Shown here: positions 26,150 through 37,985 of the stretch, one piece after another | How positions within the stretch are numbered: the stretch's first letter is position 1 | How the letters are laid out: each line of letters begins with the position of its first letter | The notes under the pieces: generated by a model | Database searches by the model: none | Told to the model about the DNA's origin: nothing | The model's input: the letters and a program-made list of their open reading frames with translations, nothing else | Position numbers and translations under genes: made by a program | Assembly (NCBI RefSeq): GCF_022376445.1 | Contig: NW_025955171.1 | Coordinates: forward strand, 1-64,000 | Origin: Fomitopsis serialis | Lineage: Eukaryota; Basidiomycota; Agaricomycetes; Polyporales; Fomitopsidaceae | Direction of reading: 5' to 3' | DNA: 64,000 nucleotides

Positions 26150-26770
26150 CCGGCGCTCCCCTCCTCAACTCCCATCCTGAACGCTTCACCCGGCCCCTTT
26201 TCCCGAGCGTTCCAAAGCTCCGGCCGGAGTGCGTCCCAGCCTACCCCCACTGCTCAACGTTCCGCCCGGCCCCTTTTCCCGAGTGTTCCAACGCTCCGGC
26301 CGGAGCACGTCCCAGCCTACCCCCACTGCTCAACGCTCCACCCGGCGTATTTCCCCCAGGGTTCCAACGCTCCGGCCGGAGTGCGTCCCAGCCCACCCCC
26401 ACTGCTCAACGCTCCACCCGGCGTATTTCCCCCAGGGTTCCAACGCTCCGGCCGGAGTGCGTCCCAGCCTACCCCCACTGCTCAACGCTCCACCCGGCGT
26501 ATTTCCCCCAGGGTTCCAACGCTCCGGCCGGAGCGCGTCCCAGCCCACCCCCACTGCTCAACGCTCCGCCCGGCGTATTTCCCCCAGGGTTCCAACGCTC
26601 CGGCCGGAGCGCGTCCCAGCCTACCCCCACTGCTCAACGCTCCGCCCGGCCCCTTTTCCCGAGCGTTCCAACGCTCCGGCCGGAGCGCGTCCCAGCCTAC
26701 CCCCACTGCTCAACGCTCCGCCCGGCGTATTTCCCCCAGGGTTCCAACGCTCCGGCCGGAGTGCGTCCCG
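26150..26770. repeat. 76-bp minisatellite, about eight units
   Basis: The palindromic core CTCCGGCCGGAG recurs every 76 bases at 26218, 26294, 26370, 26446, 26522, 26598, 26674 and 26750. Units alternate between two versions of the middle part (one with CCGGCCCCTTTTCCCGAG, one with CCGGCGTATTTCCCCCAGG). Because 76 is not divisible by three, the same repeat is read in all three frames and all three plus frames stay open. Proline-rich ORFs over this array are therefore not evidence for a gene. Confidence 0.95.
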
Positions 26771-27091
26771 CTGCGCCCGGCCTTGCCTGTCTGCAAAACC
26801 GGCACCCCGAGATTACATTGGCCACTCGGGTGATACATTGTCCAAGGGACTACGCTAATTTTGGTGATGGGACATCATATTGTGATTTCACATCAATGTG
26901 GATAACTATTGATCTATGCTGCGGGTGGAGGCATCCACTCGTGATCTTATCCAGGGCATGAGGTAGCCTCATGGCGAACGGAAGGTACCCACGAGGCCGG
27001 TTTTGTGCGGGGATGTCTGGCTGATATATCTCTGCGTTGCCTTGAACCCTTGCGACACTGCTCATTCCCCTGTCTCTGCCTCATTCATACG
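26771..27091 (+). other. Spacer and presumed promoter of the TET/JBP gene
   Basis: Unique sequence between the minisatellite and the ATG at 27092. No gene seen; no clear TATA box. Confidence 0.4.
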
Positions 27092-28300
27092 ATGATCACA
27101 CCGGAGCAGGTGCGCGTCCAGTACTTCTCGTATTTGGACGCGATGTATCTTCGCTTCCTCTCGGCACCGGAATCGCGCGCCCCGCGTGCTCCACTCCCCG
27201 GACTACTCCTCGATGTGTATCTCGTCCGCCAGGCCCGGCGTGCAGCTGAGATGCTTGCAAAGGCGTTCAATAATCGACGTACGTGCCCATAAGTTCTCAG
27301 CTTCCATCGTCATTTACTCATTCACGAGCAGTTACTTTGCCGTGGGATGCAGCGACTCATCCATGTGCCGTCCCGGACGACGATGAACTGGCCACGGTGC
27401 AATACGACGATTGCGCAGATCCCCTCACCATCGAAGACAGTAAGGGCCGGATGTTGTTGTGGCACCTTCCCGGCGTGATTATAGAGCCCTTTGAGGTACG
27501 CCGGAATCCAGAGGGCATTTGCCGACTGTCTCTAAAACATCACATAAATAAAAGGGTGTAATATGGGATGCCACGATGGACCTCAACCCACTCTTGGCCC
27601 GGAACCGCCCGAAGGCTAGCGCGGGCTGGAGGGAAAATATCGCGAACTTCCGGCAGCCGCAGGAGGGGGACGAGCTCGTCCCGGCATGTGTGTCGTTTTC
27701 ACCGGGATGGTTCCAGCTCGGACACGATGTACGTATTGCAATAGGTTTTGACATTATTTTTCTCACAAAGAGCAGGGCGCGGACGATGTGCCAAGTGTCT
27801 CTCGGCTGCTCGCAGATCCGAACACTGCCCTCGCTGGCCGGGCGTGGTTGGCCGAGATGATCTATCCGCATATCATCATCTCCGGTATGCTGCACATTAT
27901 GCACCCGGATTTATATGACGCCGGTATTGCCTCGGTCGAAGCCTTGCGAAGCGATCCAGACCGGGCCAGCGTTGTGGATACGTGGCAAAACCCATTCAAT
28001 GCGCTCTCGGTGGTGACAAACCGCGCAAGCCCGGTTCATCGCGACAAGATGACTCCTCTGAATGTCTACGACATTTTGATGACCATCGGGGGCGATCGCG
28101 AGCAGGTCATCCGGTTCCCGACATTGCATCTCAGGCTTCCCTATCACAGTGGTACAGTGACAGCGTTTTCGGGCACTCGGCTCCCCCATGAGGTTCCGCT
28201 GTCATCTGCGGAGCGGTTGTGTGTAGCGTATTTTATGCGACGGAATGTACATCGCTGGGCAAATGTGCCTTCTGCCGGTTGGCGCAGCACTGGAGAATGA
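27092..28300 (+). CDS. TET/JBP-type 2-oxoglutarate/Fe(II) dioxygenase, KDZ island
   Basis: Four exons (27092-27278, 27332-27495, 27555-27728, 27776-28300) join to 349 residues. The order of motifs fits the fungal TET/JBP oxygenase domain: LLWHLPGVI, then SAGWRENIANFRQ, VSFSPGWFQLGHD, and a C-terminal double-stranded beta-helix. The iron site can be read as HRD (His263, Asp265) in SPVHRDKMTP and His313 in TRLPHEVP; Arg322 in ERLCVAYFMR is in the place of the 2-oxoglutarate salt bridge. TET/JBP enzymes oxidise 5-methylcytosine or thymine in DNA. Fungal members are known to sit beside KDZ transposases, as here (KDZ gene 2.5 kb downstream on the other strand). All catalytic positions are present, so activity is plausible. 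Confidence 0.8.
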
Positions 28301-28567
28301 GCAGGACCGGGAGGCGGGGAGTGTCGTTAGGCACGGGAAATGGCTGGAAATTGGGCACTCCGTAGCTATACGTTTCGGGGTCCATAACCAATCCATGTTC
28401 TTTGCTCATCGCAATATGCCCCGATGCGCATAACCCACACCGAGACATTCCGTAGGTTCGACCGGGGAAACACAGGCACAACTCGGTAACATCAACATCG
28501 CAGTGGTGCAGCAACACAACATTAACGTATCAGTACATGACAGTCTCATATGATACCACATTGGACA

Positions 28568-29575
28568 CTACTTCGGCGCAGACTCAATCACCCGGAAATA
28601 CGATGCAGTGGCCGGGGCCCTTGGAGTCTCGCCGCGCTGCCATGCTTCCAACTCGGCGGCATTCGCTCGTGCGGCAGCATGCCAAAAGTTCAGCTCGGCC
28701 TGGATATAAATATCCATGACTTGCATCGCCTTGCCCAATTGCTGCAACCACTTCATCGCATCCTTTGGTATGCTCGCCCGCATTGTATCCAGGTTCAGTT
28801 TCGCCGGGAGCGGGAATCTGGGCAGGTGTACTCGATTGATTCGCTCCGCGCCAACAGTGACGTTGTCCTAAGACATTTATTAGTATGACGGTTTAGCATG
28901 GATGCGTTCAACCGCTCAACATACCCGCAATGTCTCCAACTTGAGATGCTGCGAGACACGCCGAAGCTGATCCTTGGATGCTTGGAGCTGGTCTTTGATG
29001 ATCTCGTCCATATTGGCCTGGCTTGCTCTCAGTTCCTCCACCACGGCCTCCGGGGTTATAATTTCGGCCGGGAGCCCGCTCCCGGGTTGATTTATCGTGC
29101 CTTCAAATGCCCGGGATTAGTCTTGCCGGGAATGTGTGCACGAGTGCGAGCATTACCTCTGTGGTCTACGCCTGATGCTGGCATTGTCGGGAGATTCCCC
29201 GGCGTTGGATCTTCACATTCACCGAACATTGTCGCTCCCTTGATTATATTCGTAACAATGTCCACCTCTTCAGCCCCCGTGGGCGCCACAATCTCACAAT
29301 AGGTAGGCATGGCCTCGGTGAGACCGTAAGCTTCGGCGACCTTGGGCTTGAGGAGCTCCTGCAGGCCAATCATGAGGGCAGACACCGACTAATTTGGTTG
29401 TTTGTTAACAGGCCTTGTGAGCAATACGGGCCACACTCACGAGGCCGACAACGAAGTTGTCAAGTGCGCCGGGGGCCGCGGGATTCTTCTTTGCTTCGGC
29501 GAGCGTTTGGAGAGTCTTTGGGATCATGAGATTGGTTTTAGTTTCTTCGAGCAGCTTGGCGAGGTTTGCATTCAT
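28568..29575 (-). CDS. Helical, coiled-coil-like protein of the KDZ island, unknown
   Basis: Four exons (29575-29441, 29388-29223, 29100-28925, 28867-28568) join in phase to 258 residues. The N-terminus MNANLAKLLEETKTNL is helical. The middle contains SALMIGLQELLKPKV and a coiled-coil-like stretch VVEELRASQANMDEI. The C-terminal exon has MKWLQQLGKAMQVMDIYI. No Cys pattern, signal or membrane segment. It lies convergent to the TET/JBP gene and codirectional with the KDZ transposase gene upstream, which suggests a passenger or accessory gene of the same element; this is inference. No known family recognised. Confidence 0.65.
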
Positions 29576-30473
29576 GTTGACTATGAGGTTCTCGGTGAAG
29601 ACCGCCTGGACTGTGTAATCGCAATGGTAGTTGATGTGGACACAGCGCGAGTGGCAATGGAAGCCTTATCAGTAAGAGATCTTCGATTGAGAGCACGTGA
29701 TTTCCGGCGGGTAGGGTTGCCTTCTTCGGTATGGCATGCTAGGCACGTGTGGCGCATTGCCGAGACATGCCTTCTCGCAATTCGCGTGGTGACAGCATTT
29801 GTGCTCAATCACCCCCATCACACCCTCCTTCTACATTCAGCCTTCATTTGTTTATCCTCGCAATATGGCGATGGTTTGTTCCCATAGCTCCGACCAATCC
29901 CATTTTGTGTATTGACCGAGATTGACAGTCATACATTCCGGAAACCTTTCCATTTATCAGATGGGAGCTCCTTGCATTTGCGTTGTCTACCCCGTGAGTG
30001 GTTCCCACGGTTCATTGGACAACACCTGTCTCATGTTATTACTTAGGCATGCCGAGGCTGTCCCCGAGGGGCCACATGCCTATTCGATCCACCGATATCT
30101 TTTCGGGGAAGTTATCTTCTCGGTCTCATACGAAACGACCGTGTATCCGTCAGCGTGCCCGAGACCGACCGCCAGCTGGACAGAATCATGTTGCTCTTTG
30201 ATTTTGTTGAGACACGAGATGGGTTGTTGGACGGTTGATTGTGTGGTCACATCCGTAGTAGTGCTGTCATTTGCTATCGTGCTTTCCACTCCTGTGAGTT
30301 ACCCAGGGTCATCACTAATTCCCCGAGACTTCGCCTGATATTCAACGATGGTTGCCCGGTCAAATTCACCATCTGTGTCGGTCATTTGTCTTCCCGGTAC
30401 TGACAGTCCCTCCAACATTGAACACACAGCATGTGCTTGAAACACCAATCTTAAGAACACAGACACACCTCTG
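29576..30473. other. No resolved gene; one short coding-like ORF
   Basis: A minus-strand ORF at 30080-30289 starts MESTIANDSTTTDVTTQSTV and could be an exon, but I could not attach it to a neighbour. The rest holds no recognisable feature. Confidence 0.35.
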
Positions 30474-30672
30474 GCCGAGAGTTTCCAAACTTGCTCGGGC
30501 CGAGAGTTTGGGAACCTGCTCGGGCCGAGAGTTCGGGGAACTGCTCGGGCCGAGAGTTTGGGAGACTGCTCGGCCCGAGACTTTGGGACACTGCTCGGGC
30601 CGAGAGTTCGGGGACCTGCTCGGGCCGAGACTTTGGGACACTGCTCGGCCCGAGCGTTCGGGAATGTAATCG
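30474..30672. repeat. 25-bp minisatellite, about eight units
   Basis: Tandem 25-base units of the form CTGCTCGGGCCGAGAGTTYGGGRAM run head to tail. Each contains the near-palindrome CTCGGGCCGAG; some units have the perfect variant CTCGGCCCGAG. The array lies just beyond the 3' end of the KDZ transposase gene. Confidence 0.9.
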
Positions 30673-30797
30673 GGCTGGGAGTTGGGTTCACGGTGGATCA
30701 GTGATCAATGTATTGCTCGGCCCATAAGAGTTATGTCCCCGGGATGATGGTATCACCTGCGAGCAACATCCATTGTATTCAATGACGGTCGGTACAG

Positions 30798-33700
30798 CTA
30801 GGTCATGACATTCTGGTCAATGTATAAATCCCGCCATGCCACTTTGGCATCTTGATGCAGCTGATCAAACAGTGCAGCCTGTGCCCGGCAGTGTTGTGAG
30901 AACCCGGGGTACTCGGCCTCCGTGTTTCTCGTGGCTAGCTGTCGCCACCGGGATGCTTCGTAGGCAAAGTATCGGCACACGGAGTCAAGCTCCCGACGCA
31001 ATATGGCAGCTTCCTCCTCCAATCTGTCTACCTTTGACCGTGCGTGGAACCACTGCACTCGGTGAACTGTGCTAAATGTCAGCAAAGTTGTCAATGTCAT
31101 GCACGTATGTTTCCTACTAATTCCCAACTCGTCATTGCTGCGCATGTCGCCACCGACGTTGACATTCCATATCCACGAGGAAGACTTGTGTCTTTGTCCT
31201 CGCTTGTTAGGTTCAGCAACCGCAGTTACCGTCTTTAGATCATCGGCGGTGAGCTGCTGATACTTTGCTTGTTCTTCCTCGGACAGCCCAAGTACTTGCA
31301 TGGCGGCCCGGGCCCGGCGATAAATGGCGGCTTGAAGCTGCACAGCTCGGTCGAGGTTTCCCAGCTTTGTGAAGGACCGGGTGCGCTTCTTGTTGCCATC
31401 AATCCTCCCGTGCCGAATGGTCGTCCGGAACTCAAACGACTTCTTGCCAATGAGAATCCTAAGCTGCTGCAACGCATCATTGGCTTGTCCACGCCGAAGG
31501 GTCAGCTCATGTGCCGCCAATCGTTGTAATCCATTGGCAGCAAGTGCATTCCGCGAGAAGTTGGACGGCAAACCCAGTTTTGTGTGCTCAGACGCTTTTG
31601 ATGCGTACGGAGCAGGGGGTTTACTGGAAAGATGTGCCATGGGTTGTTGGCGACTGCGGCGTCTTCCTCCCATTCGTCCGCCGAGTCGTCATCCACCACT
31701 TCCTGCTCCGCCATTCCCCACTCATGCCGCCGGTGAATGGACGCTGCTCGACGGTGAAATCGCCGGATTTGACTCTCAAGTGGCTTCCTGCGTTTCGCCA
31801 ATTTCAATTCCTGCGGCCCTGTGACTGCGGCCCCCATCTTCTTCACGTCCTTCTGGATTGCGAGTCTCCAATTCTATCAAAACCAGTTCGGACAACCGGC
31901 ATAGATAAACTCACTGTTGTTCTTCTAGCTTGAGGCCGTCTGCAATCCAGTCCGCTGTCCCGACGCGGTCGTCGCCGTCACCCTCTTCTTCCGCCAGCTT
32001 TATTTGAAGTTCCAGTCGCGAAGGCACTGTGATCAAATAAGACCGGAGCTTCGCATGGAGAGCCAGATGCACCCACTAATCTGTTTCTTGGCCTGGTATC
32101 TATCCATTACCTTGACGTCCCGAAGCCGTTTTTGCTGTACTATCCTCAGTTCCCGCCTCCAAGCTCCCAAAACTTCGGCATCGACACTGGCCTCCTTCGC
32201 GGTCAAGTCGGCCTTCATCTCCGCCAGTAGTGGGCGATTCGCTTTGATTTTCCTTCTCAATGAAGCCACTGTAGATCGTCAACCCAGGTGTCTCCCAGCA
32301 TCGTTGATAACCTACCCATTGTGATCATTTTTTTCCAGTTCCAGTTGTTCATGTGCCGGTCGAGAGTTTCTTGCCGGTGGGATGTTGACATTGTGCGGGT
32401 GCTACCTGACACGGGATTGATCCCTGACCATTGGGTTTCGATGATCTCGCCGTCGGCTTCCCCGGCACCCTCGGTGAAGGTGAGTGAGTGTCGGAGCTCG
32501 CATTCGGCCTTATGTCCGTGAATGTGAAAGAGCCCGATGCACTTGTATAACACCAAGCCTCCGGGATAGTGAAGGTGAGGATTGTCGGCAAACCGGTCGT
32601 TGAGATGGACATGGTACTGGCACATTATGTCGTACGATAAGTAGACGTGGCCAATCCCTCTTGAACGATAGCCGAGAGCATTGGACAGGGAGTAGTCCAT
32701 GTTCATCTGACGTTCACCCTTCTGATAGTTTACGACGGAGTGCGGAACGAAGCACCCGTGCCTCAAACAGGATGTTGCGCCGATCCCGGTGACAGCGAGC
32801 TTATGCCGGTCGGCGTTGGCCTGGGAGACGGCCTTGTGGTCGTTGCAGCTTGAGTGCTGTGGACGTGTTAGCCACACGTTCGTATGCCGGCTGTATACAC
32901 CCTCACCATCTTCACGTCCTTCGCTACTTTCAGGTGCTCCTCGTATGGGCCGGGATGAACCATGAACATTTTCCCCGGCATCAAAGGCACATCGTTTTCC
33001 GGCCGCCGCATTTTCATTTGCTCGGCATGGAAGTTGCCATCCATGACATATCCTCGGGCGTATAGGTACCTCGCGTACCAGTCAGCTAAGTCAGATAAAA
33101 AACTACATTAACAACATACTTCCGGTCGTCTACTTCCCAGTCCATTGGGATGTTTACTCCGGGCTGCGGACATGCCGGGCAAAAGTGAGCGAGATCTCCG
33201 TTTCCTGGAGCCTCCCGCCACTGTGGCCCGAATCCGAACTGTTTCTTCGCCTGAAGCAGTGACCATTCGCGGCTCACTCGGAGCAACTCGAGATATCGGT
33301 CCTGTTCCGTCTGAGTTATTTGGGTATGCAGGCGTTCCGGCGATGGACTCACCGGGACTTCATGCGGAAAGGCCGGATTGGTGGCCCGACGAATCCGCTG
33401 GTAGTAATTCATCGCCGTGGTCTTGCACTCCAGATTATCCAGCAAGAAGGCGTCAAGGACGCTGAATGTGAAGCACGTGCGAGCCTTCCGCTGACTCGCT
33501 GGATAGAGGCCGGCATCCAACAGCTGCGATGTATGATCACCGGCGCCCGGACATCCGCACCACGTCACCGGAAGAAAGTGCACCCCGGTCGTGTCAACAA
33601 TGGTCATCATGGCTGGTGGAGGTCTTGGGGGCGAGTCGGCGCAACGTAGAGGGTCGCCCGGTACCTCAACCTCGTCGTCGCCGGTGGCATCGGTCGTCCT

Positions 33701-34404
33701 ATCGGCTTCCCCTTCCTCGTCATCGTCCGCGACAACCGCCGGCACGGGACATTCCCCTCCTCGGTGCCCGAGGTTGATTGAGACTCCAACTTGACGGAGC
33801 CATGCAGGTTCCCAGTATCCCCCGAGATTCCACTGCTCCACCCGGTGGAACGGTGTTCGCTGGTGCTCGGCGAGACAACACGTCGGGCAGAAGATTGGAT
33901 AGCCGATGCAGGACATGCACTTCCATACCCCGCCACCATTGTTGCACCCGGCGCAGATATAGCTACCCTCTGTGTTGAGCGCAGGGGGTTGGTAGTGCTT
34001 GTACAACGAGCGGAGATAGTTGTGTTGAAGGGGAATCCATTCTCTCAGCATATCGGGTTGTGTCTGCCGGTGTGGGTGAGGCTCGGGCTACAACAATAGT
34101 CGGAGCTTCTGTGTACCTGTGGGGCACCCTGACGAACTGAGCTGAAATCGCAGAACGTTGTGTTGGCAACATCGTCGGTTGGTGGTGTCCAGCTGGACTG
34201 TCTTGTCGCCGACCGAGCGGTTCGACGGGGTGTAGCCGGTGGAGTCTGTAACCCGCTGTTCTGTATCTCGACGAGTCGTGTACGCACACCCCTTGCCGTA
34301 GCTCGTTTCTTCAGCGTGAGCTCCACCACTCCGGGTGAGGTTGCCGCTGGCCGCAGTCGACCCATCGTGTTAGGACAGCAATCACCCGGCCGGCAGTTAG
34401 ACAA
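30798..34404 (-). CDS. KDZ (Kyakuja-Dileera-Zisupton) transposase
   Basis: Multi-exon gene. Resolved exons: about 34051-33120 (Cys-rich region), 33069-32907, 32856-32316, 32268-32111, then exons to the stop at 30798; a first exon lies near 34404-34120. The N-terminal Cys cluster (CAGC...CMSC...FCPTCCLAEH) is the CxC2-type domain found on KDZ transposases. The catalytic core follows: ARGYVMDGNFHAEQMKMRRP, LSYDIMCQYHVHL, GLFHIHGHKAECELRHS and GEIIETQWSGINPVSGSTR, giving the D, D and E of the DDE triad. The C-terminus has LRRGQANDALQQLRI and EEQAKYQQLTADDLKT. It catalyses DNA cut-and-paste transposition. The frame changes between about 31690 and 31610 without an obvious intron, so the copy may be damaged there. 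Confidence 0.88.
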
Positions 34405-35273
34405 GGGAAACGTGCAGTGTCGTGCACCCTTCGATGTTTACGCACTTCTGGCCTTCCCATCCATACTCACCTATCCCCCAGTATGTAGCGTGCCGGCCGC
34501 ACGTGCACCGAAGACAGTGGGGCCGGGACCGGGGAAACCGATGTGAGTCCCAAATGTATCATTTCAGCCCAAATCAGACTGGATTTCGGATTGAAATCAT
34601 TGTTCCCATGAGAAGCGAGCGCATAATAGGCCGGGCGGACGCTAACCATCTGCATATACAATGATGCGGCCGGCAAGGTGTCGATCAGAGCGGCCCGGCC
34701 GGCCTGCCGGGTCACGTGTCGGGTGCGAGACGTTTCATGCGGGCAAACGAGGTGCCAGAAGGATGTTGTGGGTTGGATTTAGACCGACCCATCAGTTTCA
34801 GCCAATAGATGGAGTCACAGCCGTCGCCTGTTCGGGGCGGCCGGTCTTGGGTCTCGTTGAAACGGGGTAACCGGAGTCACCGACCGGAGCCGGCGTGGTG
34901 TTAAATCTGGATAGCGCGAGAGGGCAACGGCGGCGTCACACGTTGGTGACAAAACTGATTGGAATTCTGTACCTTTTTAACCAGCCGGGCCGCATATTCG
35001 TCCTATCGGGGCGGCCGGATTCGGCGACTGGGCAAGTTGTACTAACGATATTGATTACCTTGAAATCAATAACCCAACCCATTTCATGGAGTTGGGTAAA
35101 CTTGCAATTCCTTGGCTCTCCGTGCAAGGTCACAGTTGACGGATTGTGACGAACAGACCCTCAGGATCTCTGACTTCGTAGCGCCGAAGCTACCCACCCC
35201 TTGCTGTGACTACGTTCGTCGACACACCCCACCCTACTCAACCTGCACCTTCACTGCATTCACCACGCTCGCC
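34405..35273. promoter_or_regulatory. Divergent spacer between KDZ transposase and acidic-protein gene
   Basis: About 870 bases without a gene, between two divergent start regions. Several CCGGCC/GGCCGG palindromes occur (for example near 34668, 34697 and 34850), similar to those of the minisatellite at 26150-26770. It should contain both promoters; no TATA box stands out. Confidence 0.4.
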
Positions 35274-36275
35274 ATGGGAAAGTCTATCTGGGAGGCACCG
35301 GACATCGTCATTCTCGAAAGCAATCTGAAGGCCTGGCAGGAGGCTCCCGATGATCCCGAGGCCCGCCAAGAGCTTGTTGACAACAGCATTGAACGGCTTG
35401 AGGCCCGAAAGCAATTCAAGTTCGACGCCGATTTACGAAAGGTACGTGCGCGTGCGAACGGCTTGATGGGATAGTCAGAAATGACCTCCGGTAGCGCGTC
35501 GGGAAATGGTACTCGAACCGGCGAGGGACGAAGGAACAAGTCAAGAAGGAGATGTTCAAGCTCGGGAGGGACATAACGTGGAGGACGGTGGCCGCCCGGG
35601 ACCGGGAGGATGAGCTCGGGGAGATCATGACAAGAATTGGTCGGGAGAGGGGCAAGGATGGGTCGGATGAGGAGGAAGACGATGAGGAGGGGGAGGAGGA
35701 GGAGAAGGAGGAGAAGGAAGGAAAGCTAGTGACCCGGCACGACATTCCGGGCATCTACCAAACCGCCCTCAAGGAACTCTGCGACAATCTGTCGCCGGAG
35801 GACCAGGCCGAGTACATGCAGGTCGCAAAGGATTGGAATACCCAGGTGTGGCCAGCCGACCTTCAACGCAAGCAGCTGGAAAAACACGGTGCCAACATGA
35901 TCCGCGATTTCATGAAGATCATGTGGAGGAAATGCGGGATGAGGGTGTTTTTGCTCGGCGGGATACTGATGGGTGACGGGAAGACCGGGGTGTTGGAGTA
36001 TGTGTAATGGTGGTAATCTAATGGTTCGGTGTCCTGAATGCATTGTCAGGTTCGACTTTAACGACGAGATGAATCTGGAGGAAGGCGCCCCGAAGGTTCC
36101 GAAGTTCACCGGGAGTCACCCCGACTGGAAAACGGCAATCATGTATGATCTGTGGAAGACATACATCGAGGAAGCCTTTGGTATGTGAGAAGATTCCGCA
36201 GTGTGTCCGACAGCATCAGGAAAAACACTTTATGTGCCCAAGAGAGCGCCTGATTTTCAAAGTAACCCAAAGTAA
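35274..36275 (+). CDS. Acidic-stretch protein of the KDZ island, unknown
   Basis: Exons 35274-35441, 35495-35997, 36050-36180 and a probable last exon 36214-36275 give 287 residues. The protein starts MGKSIWEAPDIVILE, has a basic motif VGKWYSNRRGTKEQVKKEM, an acidic run (EEEDDEEGEEEEKEE near residue 104-118), then DIPGIYQTALKELCDNLSPE and HPDWKTAIMYDLWKTYIEEA. The last intron would be only 33 bases, unusually short, so the end is uncertain; without it the frame stops right after 36180. The layout (basic plus acidic segments) suggests a nuclear protein. It is transcribed divergently from the KDZ transposase and is probably an island companion. Confidence 0.65.
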
Positions 36276-36736
36276 TGTATAAGTGTGACCAAACACTTTG
36301 GAAGTACCTGAGATATATTTCAACGCTTTGTATACCGTAATCGCAGTCAATTTGGAATTATGTTAGTCTCTTCACTTGCTCTTGACTTGATTTCTCTGGT
36401 AGGCATAGCATCCATTTGATTTAATTATCATCTTAGAGGGCCAACCACTGGCGGGATTACGGATACATTTTTTAGCTTGAGGCTCGCTATTGTGGGCCCG
36501 TAAATCCATTTCTATTCCGTATGAACTGTACCATGTGTTACAGGCGTGACAGAACTTATACTGGCAACGTCAAACTGGGTGGTACTGAACTCCTTCTGCC
36601 ACAGAAAGTCGCGTCCGAGTCCATGTCCTTGTTGTCAGCACAGACCAGAAATTTCATCCCCAGCTCCCTCTCCAAAAAATACAAAAAGACGGTACAGAAA
36701 AGGGCCATGGTAACGGGAACTAGTCGATACGTCTAC
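36276..36736. other. Intergenic; possible right border of the KDZ island
   Basis: AT-richer sequence without ORFs. No terminal inverted repeat matching the left side could be found by eye. Confidence 0.35.
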
Positions 36737-37801
36737 CTAGTTCTCGTCAGTCGCCATCCTACCATCGGAACTCTGAGCCTCCTCGTCCACATCCTCCGGA
36801 CCATTCATCGTCTCCACCGCGCACCTCCGATGGCCTTGGGCGGGCGTGAAGACGTGAGCTCCGCGGAGCCGATCGAACCTGACCACGGACAAGGCGTTGA
36901 TGCGGCTGCGAGGATATGGGAGGTCCACCGGCCAGATGACTCGGAACCGGTAGGGGTACATGTCCGCCAGGATGCCGCCCAGAGGACTTGCAGGCCGCAT
37001 TCCTTTAGCCCAGGATGGGTGCCAGAGAGTGCCGTGGATATGCTCGTACTTGATGACGATTAGGTGGCGAAGGGGTAGGGCGATGCGAATCGGTTCGTCG
37101 ACGGACGCGAGGGGAACGAACCTCTCTTCGTCGACGTCGTAGATTTCGAAGCGTACCGGGAACTCGTTGGGATCCCGCTTCCAGCGGTTCAGGCATGGAA
37201 TGACTTGCTCGTGACGGGCTGGCGGAACGGAAGCTCTATCTCCGAGTCGCCGTGCACGCGGCACATAAGGGGCAACATCATCGGGACATAGAAATTCTGC
37301 CCGGTCCCTTTGAGCCCTTCAACAATACACGCAGAGACCAACAAACGCACCTCGAAGTAAAAGAAAACCTCAACCACAGCTAGCTTGTCCTTCTGGTAAA
37401 GACAATGCGGGAATCCAACACTCCGGTGCCACGCCTGGATGCCTCCGACGAAGAAGAAGCGGTGCGGTGCGTCCTCCGGCAGTATGTTGTTGATGTACGG
37501 GCGCACCACGGCGATGTCGCGGTCGTTCGGCTGCAACGTGCTCAGTGACGTACAGCAGGATTGGTGAGGGATTGGGCACTGAGTAGATTCTGTCAGCATT
37601 CAACAAGACAGCACCGCATTACTAGGGACTCACGTGGCTCCACAACGTCCCTAATCCCGTCCTGGATATCTCAACCACCGTTAGGTGGTTAAGGCAACCG
37701 TTCTGCAGTACGGGACACGGCTTGGCGTTCTTGCAGACCTCGCGGAAGGGAGGAAGGAAGGTCGATATGTCGAACTGGAGGCGCGAGTTCAAAGAAGACA
37801 T
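36737..37801 (-). pseudogene. Family copy A (three-exon unknown family), frameshifted
   Basis: Exons 37801-37634, 37578-37351 and 37296-36737. It starts MSSLNSRLQFDISTFLPPF, has the family blocks NHLTVVEISRTGLGTLW, RFFFVGGIQAWHRS, LPLMCRVHGD and ELPFRQPVT, then VIPCLNRWKRDPNEFP, FEIYDVDEERFVPL, ALPLRHLIVIKYEHI and a short acidic tail. In exon 3 near 37205-37215 one base is missing compared with copy D, so the frame breaks directly after FRQPVT and continues in another frame. The 54-base intron 2 is in frame and without a stop, so intron retention would also be translatable. Function of the family is unknown; no signal peptide or membrane segment. Confidence 0.7.
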
Positions 37802-37985
37802 GGCGGTAGACGGGTGGATGGTGAAGTGAGTGAGAGTAAAACAAAGTCTTCGCAAAGAGTGCGAGAGCGACGTGCAAGCGTTGAACAAGGCGTGAGAAGT
37901 TTTGAAATATTAGCGCCGAACACAGAGACACGCGCGCTTCTGGCTCAATGAGCCTGTAAGATGGAAGTTCAATCTATTACATAGC

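Noticed and set aside
26083..26961. Proline-rich ORFs of 209-292 residues in three plus frames
   Set aside because: All are translations of the 76-bp minisatellite; a period not divisible by three keeps every frame open.
22905..36736. Terminal inverted repeats of the KDZ island
   Set aside because: I looked for matching inverted ends on both sides and found none that I could support by eye.
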